From: Taibaiella sp.
Lineage (GTDB): Bacteria; Bacteroidota; Bacteroidia; Chitinophagales; Chitinophagaceae
Length of the DNA: 9,658 nt
Direction of reading: 5' to 3'
NCBI GenBank assembly: GCA_019454705.1
Contig: JACFNS010000065.1
Span: 1 to 9,658, forward strand
Positions 4,543 through 9,658 of this stretch are shown piece by piece (position 1 is the first letter of the stretch; each line of letters opens with the position of its first letter). The position numbers and the translations under genes were made by a program. The notes beneath the pieces are model-generated. The model worked only from the letters and a program-made list of their open reading frames with translations, ran no database searches and was not told where the DNA came from.

Positions 4543-7293
4543 CTACTCCTTTACCACCCTTCCCACAACCACACCATTCACTTTCACCACATACACACCG
4601 GGCACAAGAGTACTCACATCCACCAAAGCCACCGTGCCCCCAACAAGTTGGTGGGTTGCGCATTTCCTCCCCAGCACATCTATCAGCTCAATGGTGCTAC
4701 CAGTTTCCACACCCTCTGTATGCAAAACACCTTTTACGGGGTTCGGATAAATTTTAATATTCTTGTTATTAACGATGTCACCTATACCCGTGAATGCCGT
4801 AGTGATGCAATTACTCATAGCCGTATCGGGCACGGCGCATTCGTAGCTGCTTTTCAGCACCACGCATATATCCTCGTTGGGGTTCAGTGCGTTCACTATT
4901 ACACCCCATGTTGGGCCCGTTGCACCTACCACGTCCTGTCCGTTGCGCTTCCACTGGTAGGTGGGATTGCTGCCGCCGTGTGTAGGTGTTGCGGTAAAAG
5001 TCACCGTCAGCCCGCCATTCCACGGGGGCATGTTGTCGGCGTTTATGGTTACTGTGGGGCTGAGAATTGGTTGTACCGTGATGGTTATATCGTTGCTGGC
5101 ATCTGTCATCGGGCTGCTGCATTTGGTTGTTTCCGTCATATCGCAGCGCACGATGTCGCCATTATTTAACGTGCTTGTGTTGAATACCGTAGTTGTATTG
5201 CCTGCGGCTATGCCGTTCACATACCATTGGTAGGCAGGCGTGCCCCCGTGCAGGTTCGGGTAGGCGGTAAACTGCACCTGCTGCCCGTTACAGATAGTAG
5301 CGCCGGGGCTGGCGGCAATGGCCACAAAAGGTAAGGGGTTGATGGCAATATTCGTATAGGCCGTGTCCGAGCTACACCCGCTTACCGTTACCACAAGGCT
5401 GTAGCTGCCCGTATCGCCAAACTGCATATTAGTTCTGGCGGGGTTTTGCTGGTTCGATGTAAAATTGCCAGCCCCCTTCCAGTAATAATTACCTGTGGCA
5501 TTGGTACTGAGGTTCAGCGTTTCGCCCACGCACAGGGGACTGTTATAACTGATATTCGGCAATGTGGGTGTCTGGTTAATGGTGGCATAAATACTGTCTT
5601 TATAACTACACCCGTTCAGCCCCGCCGTCATCCTGTACCAGCCTGTTGCTGCCGTAGTGCTGTTGGCTATATAGCTGTTTTGCGTATTGGCACTGAAACT
5701 GTTCGGCCCTACCCAGTTGTAGCTTGCTCCTGTCGAAGATGTTGTTGAATTAAGGTACAAAGTATCACCCGAACATCCGGGGCTGCTGGTGCTCAGCGTC
5801 ACCGCATTGGGTTGAGGTTGTACTGTTACGGTTACAGTATCTTTCGCTGTGCAGCCGTTCAGGTCGGCGGTTACTATATAGTCACCGCTCATGGCTGTTG
5901 TTGTGTTCAGCCTTACCGGGTTTTGTGTAGATACCGAATAGCTGCCCGGCCCGGCCCAAGTCCAGCTTAGCCCGCTAGTGCTGCTGCTTGCATTCAGTTT
6001 CAGCGTATCGCCGGCGCAGAGTGGTGTGTTGGCGGAGGCCACTACATTAGCAGGTGTAGGTTTTACCTGCACCTGGAAAGTATCCCTGCGGGTGCAACCG
6101 TGTATCTGCATAGTGAGGTAGTATGTGCCTGCCAGGTTGGCGGCCGCGTTGGTAAATGAATTGTTCGCATTGGTGGAACTGAAACTGTTCGGCCCCGTCC
6201 AGAGAAAGGTAGTGCCGCTTACCCCGCTTGCCGCTGATAAGGTAAGGGTACTGCCAGCACATACCGGGCTGTTGGTACCTGCACTACTGCCGGAGGTAGC
6301 TACATTGCCTATACGTATATTAACGATGTTATCCCTCGATGTATCCACGCCGCTGCCGGACACCACCCTTATCCTGTACCCGCTGCCGTTGGGGGTATTG
6401 GGCGGTATCACGCAGGTCATAAACCCTCCCCATTGGGTAGTTTTGCTGCCGATATTGACCGGGCTAGCGAAACTACCCGAGGCGTTAGACAACTGGGCCG
6501 TAAACACATTGTTTACCCCGTATTGGTCGGGCGTGATGTATTTTATCTCTATCGTATCGCCCGCGCAGAGCAGGGTATCGTTAAATATTACCGAAAAGGA
6601 ATCCAGCGCTTTGACCACTACCGAATCAAGATAATAGTAGGCATACCTTTGGCCCAAGGCTGTCGGGCCGCTGCGGAGGGTATCAATATTCATATTGGTA
6701 TAGTTGAGGAAGCAGCCGATGACGATATTTTTATAAGCGCTGTCTGCTGTGAATGTATCAATCAGCCGGGTCCAGTTTTGCGTGTCAGATATAATGCCAT
6801 AGCCGGAATACAATACCTGGGGGTTGATGCTTGTAAGGTTATTCGCATGTACCGTGTCCGGGCCGTTATCATAAAAAAAGACGCCTATCCCATCCGTTGC
6901 GTAGAACGAGGTATCGGCCAATGATACGGACAGTGATACTTCGTAATTAACATGCGGCTGTAGGGGAATAATTTCAGAATGTAAGGCCGTTTTTATGGCA
7001 TAATTATTCCAGTAATAATTATGAGTAGTAATACCGGTATAGGCAGAGCCGCTTACCGGGTATTGGTAGCCGAACTGGTTAGTTTGACTATTCCGACAAA
7101 GGTGATAATAATAAGAATTCCCCGGTATATACTGGTTATGATCTTTCCAGCCTGTGCATGCATTAATCGGTGTAGAATTGTTACATGCACCATTATATTG
7201 TTCGAAATTCCCGTTGGTCAAGTGGTTGTACTGGCCTGTGGAAATGATTGGTAACATTAAACACAGTAGGAAATATGTAATGGTGTGCTTCAT
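4543..7293 (-). CDS. Large T9SS-secreted protein with tandem Ig-like modules
   Basis: 916 residues. An N-terminal signal peptide (about 1-20, ending STG/Q) leads to the periplasm. Residues 21-231 form a domain of the kind that opens many Bacteroidota surface proteins (NGNFEQY start, GSAYTGI, SLADTSFYATDGIGVFF, YYYLDSVVV), probably a jelly-roll. A linker module follows (about 235-330), then four Ig/PKD-like modules (about 333-652) with cysteine pairs at 345/400, 426/481, 507/562 and 588/640. Two further Ig-like modules with a GGTPAYQWYVNG-type core span 653-741 and 742-832. Residues 845-916 are a T9SS type A sorting domain (KIYPNPVKG, IELIDVLGR, GVYVVKVNG, GRVVKE), so the protein is likely exported across the outer membrane and attached or released. 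No catalytic motif is seen; an adhesin or structural role is inference. The start gives a clean signal peptide and has a promoter upstream. Confidence 0.88.
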   Translation of the reverse strand: MKHTITYFLLCLMLPIISTGQYNHLTNGNFEQYNGACNNSTPINACTGWKDHNQYIPGNSYYYHLCRNSQTNQFGYQYPVSGSAYTGITTHNYYWNNYAIKTALHSEIIPLQPHVNYEVSLSVSLADTSFYATDGIGVFFYDNGPDTVHANNLTSINPQVLYSGYGIISDTQNWTRLIDTFTADSAYKNIVIGCFLNYTNMNIDTLRSGPTALGQRYAYYYLDSVVVKALDSFSVIFNDTLLCAGDTIEIKYITPDQYGVNNVFTAQLSNASGSFASPVNIGSKTTQWGGFMTCVIPPNTPNGSGYRIRVVSGSGVDTSRDNIVNIRIGNVATSGSSAGTNSPVCAGSTLTLSAASGVSGTTFLWTGPNSFSSTNANNSFTNAAANLAGTYYLTMQIHGCTRRDTFQVQVKPTPANVVASANTPLCAGDTLKLNASSSTSGLSWTWAGPGSYSVSTQNPVRLNTTTAMSGDYIVTADLNGCTAKDTVTVTVQPQPNAVTLSTSSPGCSGDTLYLNSTTSSTGASYNWVGPNSFSANTQNSYIANSTTAATGWYRMTAGLNGCSYKDSIYATINQTPTLPNISYNSPLCVGETLNLSTNATGNYYWKGAGNFTSNQQNPARTNMQFGDTGSYSLVVTVSGCSSDTAYTNIAINPLPFVAIAASPGATICNGQQVQFTAYPNLHGGTPAYQWYVNGIAAGNTTTVFNTSTLNNGDIVRCDMTETTKCSSPMTDASNDITITVQPILSPTVTINADNMPPWNGGLTVTFTATPTHGGSNPTYQWKRNGQDVVGATGPTWGVIVNALNPNEDICVVLKSSYECAVPDTAMSNCITTAFTGIGDIVNNKNIKIYPNPVKGVLHTEGVETGSTIELIDVLGRKCATHQLVGGTVALVDVSTLVPGVYVVKVNGVVVGRVVKE
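5338..6297 (-). repeat. Four tandem 81-residue Ig-like modules in the T9SS protein
   Basis: The first cysteines of the four modules (residues 345, 426, 507, 588) are exactly 81 residues apart. Each follows an SP-x-C-x-G pattern, and each module has a central W-x-G-(P/A)-(N/G) segment (LWTGPNSF, TWAGPGSY, NWVGPNSF, YWKGAGNF) and a closing G-C before the last strand. The second cysteine is 55, 55, 55 and 52 residues after the first. The modules clearly arose by duplication and have since diverged in sequence while keeping their length. Confidence 0.85.
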
Positions 7294-7345
7294 AAGCGGG
7301 AAGTATGATATTAAAGATAATCAAAATAGAGAATAATATTTCCTG

Positions 7346-7376
7346 CAAATTTTGATACCTGAATGACTTTGAGCAA
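7346..7376 (-). promoter_or_regulatory. Promoter of the large T9SS cargo gene
   Basis: On the minus strand TTG (7374-7376) is followed by exactly 20 bases and AAAATTTG (7346-7353), which matches TAnnTTTG at all but the first base and is followed by CA. The implied leader before the ATG at 7293 is about 45 bases. Confidence 0.55.
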
Positions 7377-7419
7377 GTGCATGGCATACAGTAATACCAT
7401 GGCCATTTTCTGCCCATTA

Positions 7420-7427
7420 TATATTTG
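7420..7427 (+). promoter_or_regulatory. -7 box of the Kazal-like lipoprotein gene
   Basis: TATATTTG is a perfect match to TAnnTTTG and is followed by CC. It would give a leader of about 30 bases before the ATG at 7467. No TTG lies at the usual 19-21 base distance upstream (the sequence there is ACCATGG), so the -33 contact may be weak or an alternative sigma factor may be used. Confidence 0.5.
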
Positions 7428-7466
7428 CCTTTTCTAACTTAACTTTAATACACTAAAAACTACCTT

Positions 7467-7697
7467 ATGAAACAATCATTGATAGCCGTCATCACTTCAG
7501 TATTTGTTATCAGCCTGTTCAGCGTTACAGCGCTTACCTCGTGCAGGAAAGAAAAAAGCTGCTTCAGCCAATCGCTGAAGGATGCGTATAAAGACAAGTT
7601 CTGCACAGCGGATTGCCCCGGCGTAGTGGGTTGCGACGGAAAAACCTATTGCAATAGCTGCGAAGCGGCCAGGCAAGGGATAGCAGTGATAAAGTAA
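7467..7697 (+). CDS. Small lipoprotein with a Kazal-like (protease inhibitor type) domain
   Basis: 76 residues. Residues 1-25 are a lipoprotein signal peptide (MKQS, a hydrophobic core, then the lipobox LTSC with C26 as the lipidated residue). The mature part is only about 50 residues, with six cysteines: C32, C46, C50, C56, C62 and C65. The segment VVGCDGKTYCNSCEAARQGI matches the core of bacterial Kazal domains (typically PVCGCDGKTYxNxCEA). Eukaryotic Kazal domains block serine proteases through a reactive loop beside the second cysteine. Compared with the common form, the cysteine of PVC is absent (the sequence reads PGVVG) and an extra one, C62, follows the Tyr. Inhibitory function is therefore inference. 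The gene lies alone between two T9SS cargo genes. A perfect -7 box upstream and a terminator just downstream support it as a real, separately transcribed gene. Confidence 0.82.
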   Translation: MKQSLIAVITSVFVISLFSVTALTSCRKEKSCFSQSLKDAYKDKFCTADCPGVVGCDGKTYCNSCEAARQGIAVIK

Positions 7698-7703
7698 CCA
7701 CGA

Positions 7704-7723
7704 CAGCCGCTTACAGGCGGCTG
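7704..7723. terminator. Shared terminator of convergent genes
   Basis: CAGCCGC (7704-7710) and GCGGCTG (7717-7723) form a 7-bp GC-rich stem, extended by a T-G pair, starting 6 bases after the lipoprotein stop and 28 bases past the stop of the opposing T9SS gene. T-runs are weak on both strands, as is usual for hairpins in this window. Confidence 0.65.
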
Positions 7724-7751
7724 CATTGTTATCAAAAAACCAATTAACAGC

Positions 7752-8561
7752 CTACTCCTTCACTACCCTACCCGCCACTACACCATTCACCCTTACTATA
7801 TACATTCCGGATGCAAGAATGCTTACATCGACACTACCCTGTGCTGTCAGGAGTTGTCTCCTGGCACACCTCCCCAGCACATCTATCAGTTCAATAGCGC
7901 TGCCTGCCTCAACACCCTCTATATACAAAATGCCTGATACAGGGTTGGGATAAATTTTAAAACATTCTTCCTTAACAGTTTCGGTAATGCCATTGACAAA
8001 TGGATTGCACCAGTCGTAATGATAGGTTGTTTTCTGCGAGCAGCCGCCTTCATAAAAGTTCAGGAGTTCCACGCGGGTGGGTATCACCGATAAAATAAAT
8101 TGAACCGAGTCGCAGGTATCGCAGCCGCTCAACAGGTTGGCCGGGGGGCTTATGTTCCAAAATCCGGCAATGGCTTCACGGTGGCTCTTGCGGAGGATAG
8201 TGTCCCCTATGCAATTAGTCATTTCTATATTGTAATGCATGTAACAGGTGTCAAAAACCTCCACAACGGTAGTTGCAGTATCCGACAGGCCGGTAATAGT
8301 ATCTGTTGCAACAAGCTTTATAGACTGCAGGTCGTAACAAGGCTCGTACAGGACAACGGAATCGTTGACAGCAGCAGAATAAAACACATCGTTGACGAAC
8401 CATTTATACGCCTGGCTGCCTGTAGACTGGTTGGTGAGTGTAACTGTGCCACCGCTGCACACTTTGTGCCGGCCCGCCGAGAAAGCAGCAACGGGCTGCG
8501 CATCCACGGTACAACAACTTGCCAGCATAGCCACTGCTATACATTTTACAGAATAAAACAT
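7752..8561 (-). CDS. Small cysteine-rich T9SS-secreted protein
   Basis: About 269 residues from the chosen start. The frame stays open back to 8687, but that longer start falls inside the terminator hairpin of the upstream gene and would bury the signal peptide. Starting at 8561 gives a good signal peptide (MFYSVKCIAVAMLASCC, ending about VDA/Q). Residues 25-105 resemble one PKD-like module (VCSGGTVTLTNQS, then YKWFVND). Residues 106-200 are unrecognised and rich in cysteine (C106, C117, C147, C150, C174, C185, C200), including a CDTC motif. Residues 201-269 are a T9SS type A sorting domain (KIYPNPVSG, IELIDVLGR, GMYIVRVNG, GRVVKE) very like that of the 916-residue protein about 3 kb away. 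Function unknown; probably a surface or secreted protein stabilised by disulfides. Confidence 0.8.
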   Translation of the reverse strand: MFYSVKCIAVAMLASCCTVDAQPVAAFSAGRHKVCSGGTVTLTNQSTGSQAYKWFVNDVFYSAAVNDSVVLYEPCYDLQSIKLVATDTITGLSDTATTVVEVFDTCYMHYNIEMTNCIGDTILRKSHREAIAGFWNISPPANLLSGCDTCDSVQFILSVIPTRVELLNFYEGGCSQKTTYHYDWCNPFVNGITETVKEECFKIYPNPVSGILYIEGVEAGSAIELIDVLGRCARRQLLTAQGSVDVSILASGMYIVRVNGVVAGRVVKE

Positions 8562-8686
8562 AGTGCAGTTATTAGTTTCAGAAGCATAAACTAAGTTCCG
8601 GCAATTCCGGGTAGCGGAATCATAAAAAAACCTAATTACTGTCATAGAAAAATTTGTTTTTGAGGAACACCTGGCAGCTAAACGCA

Positions 8687-8709
8687 ACAGCCGCCCTATG
8701 GGCGGCTGT
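8687..8709 (-). terminator. Terminator of the peptidyl-prolyl isomerase gene
   Basis: ACAGCCGCCC (8687-8696) and GGGCGGCTGT (8700-8709) form a perfect 10-bp stem with a three-base loop, 26 bases past the stop of the isomerase gene on the minus strand. It has little T-run. Its core equals that of the hairpin at 7704-7723. Confidence 0.7.
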
Positions 8710-8735
8710 CATACTATGAAGAAGTGTTTATATAC

Positions 8736-9658
8736 TTATTTCTTCACCATGCCATTAAATACATCCTCGTTTACTTTAACGGGGTATTTGTTGCGCAGCT
8801 TTTCGTTCCATGTTTTTTCCAGGTGGTCCTGGTACTCGGCTATTACATAACCACGGGCTTCATCCAGTGTTTTGGTAGTGCCGTTTTCGTGTACCTCGGC
8901 GGCATATACTACAGTATATGTGCCGTCTTCGTTTTTCTTAGGTTCGGTAGCCTTGCCCTGCTGTATAGATGATTTAGGGAAATCTTTGAACTTGGCGAAC
9001 TCATAATAGCCCTTCTGTATGCTCACTGCACCGGGGTTTTTATCCGTATTCAGCTCTTTGGCTATTTTTTCATCCGTCATGTCCTTCTTGCCTATCAGCT
9101 TCAGCCCTGCTTTCATATCTGCCTCTGTTTTGAAAGTATAAACCGACCCCCTGAAACCAGACTGCCATTTGTACTTGCCGTTCTGCTGATTGTAGAAATT
9201 TTTCAGACCCGTGCTGTCTTTAGATGCCTTGCCCCATACATTGCGGTCCATTAGTTCAAACAGCATAATGCCATCGCGGTATTCGTTCATCAGGTTTTTA
9301 AACTCGGGCTTTTCGTTCATCAGGTTCTGCTCTTCTATATCCATCACTACGGTTTTTACGTAGTTATCGTATATATTCTGGAAGATAAGTTCCTTGGGGC
9401 CCATTACCCTGCCCTGGGTTACATTCTCCGCATAGGTCAGCAGGTCCGATGCTTTGTATTTATTGCCTTTCAGCTCAAACATGGTTTTGTCCGTACCATT
9501 GAAATCTTTGGCGGCAAACTGGTTGGCGTTTTTACCGGTATCCGGTATGTTGGCTGCAAACCATTTTTTTGTTTCATCTATGTTAGCAGGGTACTCTTTG
9601 AAGTTGTTCTTCTCTTTGATGTTATTGAAAAACGTTTCGCGGGCTACCTGTGCACGAT
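8736..9658 (-). CDS. Peptidyl-prolyl isomerase (SurA/PpiD-like), C-terminal part
   Basis: The open frame continues to the right edge with no stop, so the 306 codons present are the 3' part of a longer gene; the internal Met at 9482 is not the start. The sequence resembles the C-terminal half of Bacteroidota parvulin-type foldases: EYRDGIMLFELMDRNVWGKA (a conserved helix), then GLKNFYNQQNGKYKW, and a closing long helix with DEARGYVIAEYQDHLEKTW and a KYPVKVNED end. Such proteins chaperone outer-membrane proteins in the periplasm. The signal peptide or anchor and the PPIC catalytic domain would lie further upstream, outside the window, so catalytic competence cannot be judged. The gene is followed by its own terminator and is probably unrelated in function to the T9SS cargo next to it, beyond sharing the envelope. 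Confidence 0.8.
   Translation of the reverse strand, partial: RAQVARETFFNNIKEKNNFKEYPANIDETKKWFAANIPDTGKNANQFAAKDFNGTDKTMFELKGNKYKASDLLTYAENVTQGRVMGPKELIFQNIYDNYVKTVVMDIEEQNLMNEKPEFKNLMNEYRDGIMLFELMDRNVWGKASKDSTGLKNFYNQQNGKYKWQSGFRGSVYTFKTEADMKAGLKLIGKKDMTDEKIAKELNTDKNPGAVSIQKGYYEFAKFKDFPKSSIQQGKATEPKKNEDGTYTVVYAAEVHENGTTKTLDEARGYVIAEYQDHLEKTWNEKLRNKYPVKVNEDVFNGMVKK

Noticed and set aside
8572..8640. Promoter for the small T9SS gene
   Set aside because: Boxes such as TAGGTTTT and TAGTTTAT are seen on minus, but none is paired with a TTG at 19-21 bases. TTCCGG repeats near 8596-8610 are noted, but too short to interpret.
8562..8687. N-terminal extension of the small T9SS protein to the first in-frame ATG
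   Set aside because: It would start inside the terminator hairpin and place 42 polar residues before the signal peptide; the Met at 8561 gives a normal export signal.
9480..9482. Start codon of the isomerase at the internal Met
   Set aside because: The frame is open to the window edge with 58 further codons of fitting, charged, helix-rich sequence, so the gene is cut by the window rather than starting here.

Overview
The window looks like chromosomal DNA of a Bacteroidota species, probably near the Chitinophagales/Sphingobacteriia. I infer this from two secreted proteins ending in type IX secretion (T9SS) type A sorting domains, several promoters of the Bacteroidota kind (a TTG box, about 20 bp, then TAnnTTTG), starts without strong Shine-Dalgarno sequences, and a Bacteroidota-style parvulin-type foldase. 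No database search was possible, so the lineage is inference.

Layout. At the left, three minus-strand genes read right to left: queA (queuosine tRNA modification), gmhA (sedoheptulose-7-phosphate isomerase) and a gmhB-like HAD phosphatase. gmhA and the phosphatase form a heptose-precursor pair for surface glycans; a terminator-like hairpin separates them from queA. Bases 1-117 hold no gene I can support. A clear promoter for queA lies in a 144-bp gap, and beyond it an M20 family metallopeptidase (dipeptidase-like) runs on the plus strand.

Bases 3924-4542 have no convincing protein gene but much structure: a short direct repeat, a promoter-like box followed about 110 nt later by a strong GC-rich terminator hairpin (a candidate small RNA), a REP-like repeat bounded by 11-bp direct repeats, and a nested palindrome.

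The right half is a cell-envelope and secretion region. A 916-residue T9SS cargo protein (minus) has an N-terminal domain, a run of Ig-like modules with an exact 81-residue period, and a sorting domain. Divergent from it is a 76-residue Kazal-like lipoprotein gene (plus). Convergent with that gene is a smaller, cysteine-rich T9SS cargo protein of about 269 residues (minus) whose sorting domain closely resembles that of the large protein. The window ends inside a periplasmic peptidyl-prolyl isomerase (minus) whose 5' part lies outside.

Nothing here amounts to a complete new defence or mobile system. The best leads are the variant Kazal lipoprotein between two related T9SS cargos, the candidate small RNA, the two structured intergenic repeats, and the phosphatase with an altered metal site.
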